From contig JBNJGS010000010.1 of the NCBI GenBank assembly GCA_051747965.1, forward strand, positions 1 through 59,237: 59,237 bases of DNA, written 5' to 3'. A program made the translations under genes and the position numbers. Shown here piece after piece: positions 14,836 to 23,065 of the stretch; within the stretch, counting starts at the first letter, position 1, and every line of letters begins with the position of its first letter. The notes beneath the pieces are model-generated. The model saw nothing but the letters and a program-made list of their open reading frames with translations, ran no database searches and was not told the DNA's origin. This stretch comes from JAQIBY01 sp051747965. Its GTDB lineage: Bacteria > Bacteroidota > Bacteroidia > Bacteroidales > ML635J-15.

Positions 14836-16608
14836 ATGGCTAAAATTAATATAACAATAGATGGTAAAAGCCTTCAGGTAGATGAGGGAACAACTGTTCT
14901 CAAAGCTGCCAGAAAGGTGAATGTAGAAATCCCCACCCTCTGCTATATGGAGCTCGAAGATATGTGTATTGAGCACAAGCCCGGTGGTTGTCGCATGTGT
15001 GTGGTCGAAGTAGAAGGCCGGCACAACCTGGCACCTGCCTGTGTTACCAAAGTGTATGAGGGAATGAAAATCAATACCCACACGGCCAGAGTGCTCAACT
15101 CCAGAAAAACTGTGCTGGAACTCATGCTCTCTGATCATCCCTTTGACTGCCTGGTCTGTGCAAAAAACGGAACATGTGACCTGCAAAAAATGGCTCAGGA
15201 TCTTGGAATAAGAGAAATTCATTACAAAGGTGAACAATCAACGTATAAACCTGATTATTCTCCTTCTATCATCCGTGATATGGACAAATGCATCATGTGT
15301 CGCAGATGTGAAACAATGTGTAATGATGTACAAACCTGTGGTGTTCTTTCCGGAATCGGCCGCGGATTTGAAGCTGTCGTGGCTCCTGCCTATGAGCAGG
15401 ACCTTGAAAAGTCACCCTGTACATACTGCGGCCAGTGTATTGCCGTTTGCCCGACAGGAGCACTTACTGAAGAGGATCATACCAACCATGTTGTCAGAGC
15501 CCTGGCAGATCCTAAGAAAACCGTCGTGGTACAGACAGCTCCTGCAGTACGGGCCGCTCTGGGTGAAGAATTTGGTATGGAACCGGGTACTCTGGTAACA
15601 GGCAAAATGGTGTCCGCTTTGCGTCGCATTGGTTTCGACCAGGTATTTGATACCGATTTTGCTGCAGACCTTACCATCATGGAAGAAGGAACAGAGTTGC
15701 TTGACAGACTGACACGTTTCCTTGGCGGAGATCAGGACGTGAAATTGCCAATGCTTACATCTTGCTGCCCTGCATGGGTACAGTTCTTTGAGCATCAGTT
15801 CCCCGAAATGAAAGATATCCCTTCCTCAGCAAAATCACCACAACAAATGTTTGGTGCAATTGCCAAAACATATCTCGCTGAACAAATTCATGTTAAACGT
15901 GAAGACCTCGTTGTCGTTTCTGTTATGCCATGCGTGGCCAAAAAATATGAATCCCAGCGTGATGAGTTTAAGGTGGACGGCAATCCCGATGTGGATTTCT
16001 CCATCTCAACCCGCGAGCTTGCTCATATGATCAAACAAAGCATTGGCGGAATCAAAGACCTTCCGGATGAAGATTTTGATAAACCGATGGGAGAGTCAAC
16101 CGGTGCAGGTGTTATCTTTGGTGTCACAGGTGGTGTTATTGAAGCAGCGGTTCGTACAGCTTATGAGATGCATACAGGTAAAGACCTGCCTAAAATCAGC
16201 TTTGAAGAATTGCGTGGTTTCGACGGCGTTCGCTCAGCTACAGTTGACTTCAACGGACAGGAAATCAATATTGGTATCGCTCACGGTCTTGGTAATGCCA
16301 GAAAATTGCTGGAGGAAATTAAACGTGGTGAATCCCAGTACCATGCCATAGAAATCATGGCCTGCCCGGGTGGTTGTATCGGTGGCGGTGGACAACCATT
16401 GCACCACGGCGACAGCAGCATCATCAAAAAACGCGCTGAGGCAATTTACAGAGAGGATGACGGCAAAAAACTGCGTAAATCGCACGAAAATCCCGAAATC
16501 ATCAAGCTGTACGAAGATTTCCTCGGTAAACCCATGAGTGAGAAAGCTCATCACTTGTTGCATACCAACTATTTTGATAAAAAGAAAAAAGTATTCATTG
16601 AATCATAA
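14836..16608 (+). CDS. hydA: [FeFe]-hydrogenase catalytic subunit
   Basis: The H2-forming or H2-oxidising subunit, 590 residues. A plant-type [2Fe-2S] domain (CYMELEDMCIEH ... CRMC, about 36-63) is followed by a NuoG-like His-Cys cluster site (HPFDCLVCAKNGTC) and two [4Fe-4S] motifs (CIMCRRCETMC; CTYCGQCIAVCP). The H-cluster domain carries all three full signatures: TSCCPAW with Cys310 and Cys311, MPC with Cys366, and MACPGGC with Cys510 and Cys514 followed by GGGGQP. A C-terminal small-subunit-like tail follows. The active site is intact, unlike the homologue at 9349. The modular plan matches trimeric NADH/ferredoxin-dependent hydrogenases. The maturases HydE, HydF and HydG are not in the window. 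Confidence 0.97.
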   Translation: MAKINITIDGKSLQVDEGTTVLKAARKVNVEIPTLCYMELEDMCIEHKPGGCRMCVVEVEGRHNLAPACVTKVYEGMKINTHTARVLNSRKTVLELMLSDHPFDCLVCAKNGTCDLQKMAQDLGIREIHYKGEQSTYKPDYSPSIIRDMDKCIMCRRCETMCNDVQTCGVLSGIGRGFEAVVAPAYEQDLEKSPCTYCGQCIAVCPTGALTEEDHTNHVVRALADPKKTVVVQTAPAVRAALGEEFGMEPGTLVTGKMVSALRRIGFDQVFDTDFAADLTIMEEGTELLDRLTRFLGGDQDVKLPMLTSCCPAWVQFFEHQFPEMKDIPSSAKSPQQMFGAIAKTYLAEQIHVKREDLVVVSVMPCVAKKYESQRDEFKVDGNPDVDFSISTRELAHMIKQSIGGIKDLPDEDFDKPMGESTGAGVIFGVTGGVIEAAVRTAYEMHTGKDLPKISFEELRGFDGVRSATVDFNGQEINIGIAHGLGNARKLLEEIKRGESQYHAIEIMACPGGCIGGGGQPLHHGDSSIIKKRAEAIYREDDGKKLRKSHENPEIIKLYEDFLGKPMSEKAHHLLHTNYFDKKKKVFIES

Positions 16609-16619
16609 AACCAGCGATT

Positions 16620-17105
16620 ATGTCTAGTGTTAAAATAAAACTCAAAGAAGCAGATGTGAAAAAAATACAGGAAATCTGTACTGCTTTTAACAATGATTCA
16701 GGTGAGCTGATTAATGTACTGCACAAATGTCAGGAACACTTTGGCTATCTTCCTTCAGAAATTCAGGAGGTAGTGGCCAATGAGCTCAATATGTCTGAAG
16801 CCAAAGTCTATGGTGTGGTTACATTTTACTCCTTCTTCACCATGACTCCAAAAGGAAAACACCCAATATCAATTTGTACAGGGACCGCTTGTTATGTGCG
16901 TGGTGCCGAAAAAGTACTCGAAGAGTTCAAAAAAGAACTTAAGATGGAAGTGGGTGAAACATCACCCGATGGAAAATTCTCTATTTCATGCCTGCGTTGT
17001 GTGGGAGCCTGCGGACTGGCACCTGTTGTGCTGATCGGTGACAAAACCTACGGCAGGGTAGCACCTGATGAAGTGAAGGAAATCCTCAAAAATTATGAAG
17101 ATTAA
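16620..17105 (+). CDS. hydC: [FeFe]-hydrogenase subunit gamma (NuoE-like)
   Basis: A 161-residue [2Fe-2S] subunit of the trimeric hydrogenase, homologous to NuoE of complex I. A helical N-terminus with INVLHKCQEHFGYLP precedes the thioredoxin fold. The four cluster cysteines are in CTGTAC (near 88-93) and CLRCVGACG (near 124-131). It probably carries electrons between HydB and HydA. It begins 11 bases after hydA, has no clear Shine-Dalgarno, and is followed by a strong terminator, so it ends the operon. Confidence 0.96.
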   Translation: MSSVKIKLKEADVKKIQEICTAFNNDSGELINVLHKCQEHFGYLPSEIQEVVANELNMSEAKVYGVVTFYSFFTMTPKGKHPISICTGTACYVRGAEKVLEEFKKELKMEVGETSPDGKFSISCLRCVGACGLAPVVLIGDKTYGRVAPDEVKEILKNYED

Positions 17106-17145
17106 ACTTATTTCCGGTAAATAGTAAATTTCATGATTTGGTTTT

Positions 17146-17177
17146 AGCATCTGTCTGTTTTCAGGCAGATGCTTTTT
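17146..17177 (+). terminator. intrinsic terminator of the hydrogenase operon
   Basis: AGCATCTGTCTG pairs with CAGGCAGATGCT (one G-T wobble) around a TTTT loop and ends in a T run. Confidence 0.88.
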
Positions 17178-17322
17178 ATTGGTATACAGGCATGTCCCTG
17201 TTGATGCATTCCTGGTTAGAAGTCGGAAAGAGGAGAAGCATTACTGGCACAGAATTTACCTGACAGTGGATGGAATCCCTGTGAATATTGAAAGCTGAAA
17301 AAAATAATACAGGGCTATTCTA

Positions 17323-18402
17323 TCATGCAATCAATCCGCCTCCGACAACATCATCCCCTTCATACAACACTGCTGATTGTCCGGGTGTCACTGCGTGCAG
17401 CGGTCGGTTCAGCACGGCACGCCAGCCATCGTCTCCGCTGAAAATTTTTCCCGGCATGGCAGGTGTATTGTACCGGATTTTAACATCAACATCCAATCCT
17501 TCCGGCGGAAGATCATATTTAATCCAGTTGCAATCACGCAATTTGAGCTCCGTTTTTTCCAGATCTTCATAACTGCCCAGCTTGATTGTGTTTTTGCGCG
17601 GATTGATGGAGATAACATAGGCCGGATATCCCAGGGCAATGTTTAAGCCTTTTCTCTGACCAATGGTGTAGAAGGGGTAACCCTTGTGTTTTCCCAGTTT
17701 TTTCCCCAGCTTGTCAACAAACCAGCCTTCGCCGGCATCCTTGTCTATATCCGGAACAGCTTCACGAAGAAAACGCCGGTAATCATTGTCAGGAATAAAG
17801 CATATCTCCTGACTTTCTTTTTTTTCTGCTATCTTTTCAAATCCGTGCTCGCGGGCAATTTCCCTCACCTGATCCTTGGTGAGCTCTCCCAAAGGAAATA
17901 ATGTATGGCTCAATTGCTTTTGGCTCAGTGTCCACAAAAAATACGACTGGTCTTTTTTATCATCAACTCCACGCTGAAGAACATAGCGATTGTTTTCTTC
18001 CTTAATTCTGGCGTAATGGCCCGTGGCAAAGCGCGTATGTCCCCGGTTGTGCATCTCATCAAGCAGCACTCCCCATTTGATGTGTGTGTTGCATACCACA
18101 CAGGGATTTGGTGTGCGCCCCTGCAGGTATTCCTGAATAAAATCCTGAACCACATATGTATCAAAGCTTTCCCGGATATCAATGATGGTATGCGGAAAAT
18201 TCAGTTTGCGAGCCAGTTCACGGGCTTCAAGCATTGTATCGGCATTGCAGCAACCCTGTTCTTTTTCATCGCAGGCAGGCAGTTGGTAATCCTCCCACAT
18301 CTTGAAAGTCAGGCCTTCCACACTGAATCCGGCTTCCTGAAGTAAAATGGCCGAAACGGAGCTGTCTGTGCCTCCGCTCATGGCCAGTAAAATATTTTTC
18401 AT
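17323..18402 (-). CDS. mnmA: tRNA-specific 2-thiouridylase MnmA
   Basis: Cytoplasmic enzyme that makes 2-thiouridine at the wobble position of tRNA for Lys, Glu and Gln, using ATP and a sulfur relay. It has 359 residues, the normal length. The PP-loop SGGTDSS is at about 9-15. The catalytic cysteine pair is CNTHIKWG near 102 and the later CFIPDNDY near 198, and GHYARI sits near 127. The FYTIGQRKGL segment near 240 and the beta-barrel C-terminus are typical. It lies 15 bases after the MORN-type gene and probably shares its transcript. Confidence 0.96.
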   Translation of the reverse strand: MKNILLAMSGGTDSSVSAILLQEAGFSVEGLTFKMWEDYQLPACDEKEQGCCNADTMLEARELARKLNFPHTIIDIRESFDTYVVQDFIQEYLQGRTPNPCVVCNTHIKWGVLLDEMHNRGHTRFATGHYARIKEENNRYVLQRGVDDKKDQSYFLWTLSQKQLSHTLFPLGELTKDQVREIAREHGFEKIAEKKESQEICFIPDNDYRRFLREAVPDIDKDAGEGWFVDKLGKKLGKHKGYPFYTIGQRKGLNIALGYPAYVISINPRKNTIKLGSYEDLEKTELKLRDCNWIKYDLPPEGLDVDVKIRYNTPAMPGKIFSGDDGWRAVLNRPLHAVTPGQSAVLYEGDDVVGGGLIA

Positions 18403-18417
18403 GGAGTACAGGGCTTT

Positions 18418-19248
18418 TTAGCGGTTTTGATTCTTCAAAAAGTATTCAACAGGATTGCGCATGAAATCTTCAGGATCATCAATCTTTTGTGGATTTTCAC
18501 GGGCATATTCCGAACGCTTCTCAAATTCCTTTTCAATACTGTCGCGGTCAGTGCGCTCACCATTGACATATTCCACCTCTTCCAGTTCGGTTTCATTATC
18601 CCTGATTTTCCAGGTGCCAACACGGTCCCCCATCTCATATATGCCTTTTTCATCCACCATGCCATTGGGCAAACGGTACACAAATTCACCATGTCTCTCA
18701 CCCTTATGATAAAAGCCTTTTTCACGCTCCTTGCCATCCTGGTAATAAAAGATGTATTCTCCTTCTTTTACCCCATCCTGATATTCTGTCTTCATCAAAA
18801 CATTGCCATTCTTGTAATAATTGATTTCCGTGCCATCTTTTGTTCCGTCAGAATATTCTACTTCACTTTCCTTTTCCCCGGATGGATAATAAAATATCCA
18901 TATACCATCCTTTTCCTTATCTTTATTAAAATTGCCGTATGATGCCAGGCTGCCGTCTTCCCAGTACATTTTGGCTCTGGAAGAACCGTCATCATCAAAA
19001 ATCTGTCGTGCTTTCAATTCTCCGTTGGGATGATAGTGCCAAAAGGTGTCCTGTGGCTGGTCATCAATAAAAAAACCTTTGTACCTGACCTGTTCATTAT
19101 CGTAATATTTCACCCATCTGCCCTGCTTGTTGCCGCTGATATCAGTGAAATTCACGGTGGTGTCTTCCCCTGTTTTCTGGGCTTTCACATCAAACGACAA
19201 CATCAAAACGACCACAACAATTATGAGGTTTATGTATTTATTATTCAT
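18418..19248 (-). CDS. exported MORN/YwqK-type repeat protein
   Basis: A 276-residue protein with an N-terminal signal peptide (hydrophobic core at about 8-20, ending VKAQ). It is built mostly of MORN-like repeats of the toxin-antitoxin YwqK type: recurring G-W-YY-G-...-G units such as GRWVKYYDNE, DGIWIFYYPSG, EGEYIFYYQDG and GTWKIRDNE. The last 50 residues are charged. Such repeats form elongated beta structures and often mediate binding, but no activity can be assigned. Its promoter is at 19273-19301 and it leads into mnmA. Confidence 0.83.
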   Translation of the reverse strand: MNNKYINLIIVVVVLMLSFDVKAQKTGEDTTVNFTDISGNKQGRWVKYYDNEQVRYKGFFIDDQPQDTFWHYHPNGELKARQIFDDDGSSRAKMYWEDGSLASYGNFNKDKEKDGIWIFYYPSGEKESEVEYSDGTKDGTEINYYKNGNVLMKTEYQDGVKEGEYIFYYQDGKEREKGFYHKGERHGEFVYRLPNGMVDEKGIYEMGDRVGTWKIRDNETELEEVEYVNGERTDRDSIEKEFEKRSEYARENPQKIDDPEDFMRNPVEYFLKNQNR

Positions 19249-19615
19249 GCTGATCTTTTTGTTTTATAACTGCAAAACTACACGATTTATTTTATGACAA
19301 AAACAATGCCATGGCAAAGATATAAAAATCCGGACTGCTTTTGTCTTTATGAGATTTTGGACGCCCACCTGCCTGTCAAAATAGGCAGGGACGGTGTACA
19401 GCCTGTAGCTGCACTGCGCCACAGCTTTTCCTGAATGCCGGCCTGCAGAGCTTCCTCCGGTCGCTTGCATGCCGCCTCAGGAAAATAGCTGCAGCACAGA
19501 GCAGGCTGCCGGCTTCCCACCTGGCGCGGAATTTTCTGCACCGGGAAGCGTTTTCCAAAGAAAAAGCAGTGTTTCCGGGAAGGAAATATGCGGGCAAACC
19601 AGCCCATTATAGTGT
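19249..19615. other. non-coding GC-rich stretch with small hairpins (367 bp)
   Basis: Apart from the MORN-gene promoter at 19273-19301, no gene is convincing here. From about 19360 to 19600 the base composition is clearly richer in G and C than the neighbouring intergenic DNA. A 7-bp hairpin is present at 19368-19389 (CCTGCCT/AGGCAGG). Short frames on the minus strand have low-complexity translations and no recognisable motif. It may be a decayed repeat element or gene remnant. Confidence 0.45.
19273..19301 (-). promoter_or_regulatory. promoter of the MORN protein-mnmA operon
   Basis: On the minus strand TAGTTTTG (19273-19280) matches TAnnTTTG exactly. TTTG (19298-19301) lies 17 bp upstream as -33 box. 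Confidence 0.6.
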
Positions 19616-20884
19616 TTACTTGTGCTTATAAAATATATCCAGTAAAATACTGAACACAATGGCAATGACAGACATCATCAGCAGACCGAATCCGGGACCG
19701 TTGATGTCGGCAAAAATACCGATCAGAGGTGCCATCAATGCACCATACAGACTTGCTGTCTGGCTTTCCAGGGAGAGTACAGAACTCCAGGAGCCTGCAT
19801 GGGTGCTGTCGGCCAGATTGCCTACGCCTATGGGTTTGCGTATGTTTTCCACCAGAAATATCCCGGCCAGTAGTCCTACAGAAACTGCTGTCATACCCTG
19901 CCACGCAAAAACACCACCCAGTGCTCCCAGCAAAAGCCCCGTGTACATGCTGATACTCAATGCTTTTGCCGGATTTTTAATCAGATCGGAAAACCGGCCT
20001 GAATTCCGGGCTGCAAGTCCGCTCAAACTGTATATAACAAAATAAAACACTCCCACCCACAGTGCTTCCCGGCGCATTTCACTCTCAGAGCTCAGCAATG
20101 GTATGCTTATTGCCAGCCCCGCAATAATGGGCTGCAGATAATCTTTTACAGCTTTGTAATAGCCGGAATGCAGAGCCACAAGATTGGTATCGTGCCAAAA
20201 CCGGAGTTTGCCCATTTGTTTCCACAGCAGTAAAAATGTTCCCCTGAAGGCTTTCAGTACACTGGTTTCATGATGTGCATCAGGACTCCGTTCCATTTTG
20301 CGGGGATAGGAGAGTATCAGCAACATATCCAGAAAGGCCGGAACAACTGAAGCCAAAAACAGAATGTTGTATGTGCCCGAAAACCAAATGAAAGCAGCAC
20401 CGCCAAGTGAACACAGGGCGTATCCTGTTTGAGACCAGGAGCGGGTATTGCCGTAATAGGCTGCCTTGTCCTTTGACCATCCCTTGTGTTCAAGGTAACT
20501 GTAGATCATGGCTTTGTTTGTGCCACTGCGTAGCGCATCCCCAACAGCAAAAATGAACATCGCGATCAGAATAAGGCCGTAACTTTCACTAGAATAAAAT
20601 ACAAGATATGAGGCAATATACAAAATAAATGAAACTGCCAGACTGCTGCGCCGGCCAATGCTGTCGGATAATACCCCTGACGGAACTTCAAAAATGTTTC
20701 GCGTAACTTCCCTTACTGTATATATGATGCCGATTTGCCAGTAATCAAGACCTTTCGAAAGAAAAAACAGCATGAGAAATGCTTCGAAGAATCGTAAATT
20801 CTTGAAAAAGCCGTAAAGGCTGAATTTGTAATATTGTCGGTTTTTCTCAAATCCTGCTGCCATTTTCTGTCTTATCAATTTCAT
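19616..20884 (-). CDS. MFS transporter
   Basis: A 422-residue polytopic inner-membrane protein of the major facilitator superfamily, with about twelve hydrophobic segments. The loop between segments 2 and 3 carries an MFS-like motif (VPSGVLSDSIGRRSS near 68-82). Substrate is unknown; drug/metabolite efflux is the usual guess for this type. The first ATG (20884) lies only two bases from a very good promoter box (20886-20893). The real start may therefore be the in-frame ATG at 20863, giving 415 residues that begin MAAGFEKN. It is a single-gene unit. Confidence 0.88.
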   Translation of the reverse strand: MKLIRQKMAAGFEKNRQYYKFSLYGFFKNLRFFEAFLMLFFLSKGLDYWQIGIIYTVREVTRNIFEVPSGVLSDSIGRRSSLAVSFILYIASYLVFYSSESYGLILIAMFIFAVGDALRSGTNKAMIYSYLEHKGWSKDKAAYYGNTRSWSQTGYALCSLGGAAFIWFSGTYNILFLASVVPAFLDMLLILSYPRKMERSPDAHHETSVLKAFRGTFLLLWKQMGKLRFWHDTNLVALHSGYYKAVKDYLQPIIAGLAISIPLLSSESEMRREALWVGVFYFVIYSLSGLAARNSGRFSDLIKNPAKALSISMYTGLLLGALGGVFAWQGMTAVSVGLLAGIFLVENIRKPIGVGNLADSTHAGSWSSVLSLESQTASLYGALMAPLIGIFADINGPGFGLLMMSVIAIVFSILLDIFYKHK

Positions 20885-20885
20885 T

Positions 20886-20917
20886 CAAAAATACATGCAA
20901 GTCATAACATTTCCAAA
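20886..20917 (-). promoter_or_regulatory. promoter of the MFS transporter gene
   Basis: On the minus strand TATTTTTG (20886-20893) is an exact -7 box with TTTG (20914-20917) 20 bp upstream. Its position suggests the ATG at 20863 as the start rather than 20884. Confidence 0.65.
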
Positions 20918-21004
20918 AATGTATTCATCTTTGGTAAGTCTCCGGCAGGCTTCGTTAATGAAACCTGTCAGCTATGGCTGCAATGCAGAATAGAAAACAC
21001 ATCA

Positions 21005-21041
21005 CAAAAAAAGCCGCCCGCTAATCAGCAGACGGCCTTTT
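21005..21041 (-). terminator. intrinsic terminator after the ALDH7 gene
   Basis: On the minus strand GCCGTCTGCT pairs with AGCGGGCGGC (two G-T wobbles) around a three- to four-base loop and ends in seven T. Confidence 0.85.
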
Positions 21042-21062
21042 GTAATCAGTATATGATATTCT

Positions 21063-22610
21063 TTAGTCTATGTCAAATGTAATACCCTGAGCAAGGGGCA
21101 TCTCTTTACTAAAGTTGATGGTATTGGTCTGGCGACGCATATAGGCTTTCCATGAATCAGAACCTGACTCACGACCGCCGCCGGTTTCTTTTTCACCACC
21201 AAAGGCACCGCCGATTTCGGCTCCGCTGGTTCCGATGTTGACATTGGCAATACCACAATCTGAACCCACCTCTGAAAGGAAGAGTTGTTCTTCGCGTACA
21301 TTTTGGGTGAAAACTGAAGAAGAAAGTCCCTGTGGTACATCGTTATGGATTTCAAGGGCTTCGTCAAAATCGCTGTATTTCAGCATGTAGAGTACAGGTG
21401 CAAAAGTTTCTTCCTGTACAATATTGAATTTGTTTTCTGCTTCAGCCAGGGCCGGAACAACATAATTTCCACTTTCATAACCCTCGCCGGTCAGAACGTC
21501 ACCACCAAAAATGATTTTGCCGCCTTCACGTTCAACTTCTTTCAGTGCGAATTTGAAATCCTCTACCGATCCATTGTCAATTAGCGGGCCAACAAGAGTG
21601 TTCTCATCCAGTGGGTTGCCGATCTTGCCTTCTACCTGTTTGTATGCATTCATAAGCCTGTTTTTCACGTCTTCGTAAATGTCTTCATGAATAATCAGGC
21701 GGCGGGTTGAGGTACAACGCTGTCCGGCTGTGCCTACTGAACCAAATACGATGGCCGGAATGGCAAGGTCAAGGTCCGCACTTGGCGTTACAATGATTGC
21801 ATTGTTACCACCGAGTTCGAGAATGCTCTTACCCAGACGTTCACCTACAATTCCCCCAACTCGTTTACCGACACGTGTGCTGCCTGTAACGGAGAACAGC
21901 GGAATGCGTTTGTCTGCTGCGAAATTGTCACCAAGAACAGAAGATTTGGCAATGCACAGATTGAAAATGCCTTCGGGAAGGTCATTGTCCTTCAGTACTT
22001 TTGCAATGATGTTTTGTACTGCTATGGCAGTCAGGGGAGTTTTTGATGAGGGCTTCCATATTACTACATCACCGGCAATGGCCGCTATCATAGAGTTCCA
22101 TGCCCATACAGCAACCGGGAAGTTGAATGCAGTGATAAGACCGAGAACACCCAAAGGCTGGTATTGATCCATAATGCGGTGCTCAGGACGTTCTGAGTGC
22201 ATGGTGAATCCATTCAGAAGACGGCTCTGACCAACAGCGAAATCGCAGATATCTATCATTTCCTGAACCTCACCAAGGCCTTCCTGGTAAATTTTGCCCA
22301 TTTCATAGGCTACAAGCGCTCCAAGGTCCTCCTTTGACTCACGCAGAGCAAGACCTATCTGACGTACAATTTCACCACGCTGTGGTGCAGGCATAACACG
22401 CCATTCTTTGAAAGCAGACTGTGCTGCTGCCATGACTTCTTCGTATTCTTCAATACTTGCGTTTTTTACCTTGCCAATTTCTTTTCCGTCAATGGGTGTG
22501 TAAGAGCTGGTTACTGCACCTTTGCCCTCAAGCCATTTGTTTCCGGTTGTTACACCACTGTTGGTGTCTTTGATTCCCAGATTTTTTAATACTGATGTGA
22601 TGTCAATCAT
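21063..22610 (-). CDS. ALDH7-family aldehyde dehydrogenase (aminoadipate-semialdehyde dehydrogenase-like)
   Basis: NAD-dependent aldehyde dehydrogenase, 515 residues. Family ALDH7 (antiquitin) is indicated by the C-terminal block GGAFGGEKETGGGRESGSD, which closely resembles the eukaryotic ALDH7A1 sequence, and by MPLAQGI near the end. Cofactor and catalytic motifs are present: FNFPVAVWAWN near 162, WKPSSKTP near 187, ELGGNNA near 266, and the catalytic Cys in GQRCTSTRR near 300. ALDH7 enzymes oxidise alpha-aminoadipate semialdehyde in lysine breakdown, and related aldehydes. The substrate here is inferred from family only, since no other lysine-catabolic gene is adjacent. A terminator follows. 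Confidence 0.92.
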   Translation of the reverse strand: MIDITSVLKNLGIKDTNSGVTTGNKWLEGKGAVTSSYTPIDGKEIGKVKNASIEEYEEVMAAAQSAFKEWRVMPAPQRGEIVRQIGLALRESKEDLGALVAYEMGKIYQEGLGEVQEMIDICDFAVGQSRLLNGFTMHSERPEHRIMDQYQPLGVLGLITAFNFPVAVWAWNSMIAAIAGDVVIWKPSSKTPLTAIAVQNIIAKVLKDNDLPEGIFNLCIAKSSVLGDNFAADKRIPLFSVTGSTRVGKRVGGIVGERLGKSILELGGNNAIIVTPSADLDLAIPAIVFGSVGTAGQRCTSTRRLIIHEDIYEDVKNRLMNAYKQVEGKIGNPLDENTLVGPLIDNGSVEDFKFALKEVEREGGKIIFGGDVLTGEGYESGNYVVPALAEAENKFNIVQEETFAPVLYMLKYSDFDEALEIHNDVPQGLSSSVFTQNVREEQLFLSEVGSDCGIANVNIGTSGAEIGGAFGGEKETGGGRESGSDSWKAYMRRQTNTINFSKEMPLAQGITFDID

Positions 22611-23065
22611 GTTGTCGTGATTTTTAATGATTTGTCATTTATTGTTTCATAAGCAAAGATTAAAAAAAATGTGACAATAATACCTGTCAGATGTCATTTT
22701 TTTGTACTTGTTTTCGGGTTGTCAATCCGTAATCTTATCCGAATTTGGTCATTGTATAGGTTTTGTAGTGGTGGAATTATACAGTCAATGAGATTTCTTG
22801 CCTCGAATTGTAGAAACATATTATGTTATTAAAATGTTAAAATCATCAAAAGTATAATAATGATGCTTGTTTGCTGGGTGTAGTATGGTTTTATTCTTTT
22901 GCCTTGATTTTTCCTTTAGATTTGTTTTGAAGATGTGCAGAAAATTGTCTGCATATTTTATTTGATGGGGGAGTTTCCTGACATAATTTTTATTCTGATC
23001 CGTAATGGGAATATCTGTTATGATTGAAAACTCAAAAAAATAAGTATAACCTAAATTATTACATT
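22611..23065. other. long upstream region of the giant secreted protein gene (455 bp)
   Basis: Divergent AT-rich region between the ALDH7 gene and the giant gene. No gene is seen. The best plus-strand promoter candidate is TAGATTTG (22917-22924, exact) with TTTG at 22898-22901, but the 15-bp spacing is short. That would give a leader of about 140 bases. No strong hairpin was found in the leader. Confidence 0.45.

Noticed and set aside
23024..23065. TTG start extending the giant protein by 14 residues
   Set aside because: The extension is polar and Lys/Asn-rich, and would place a non-signal segment before a normal signal peptide starting at ATG 23066.
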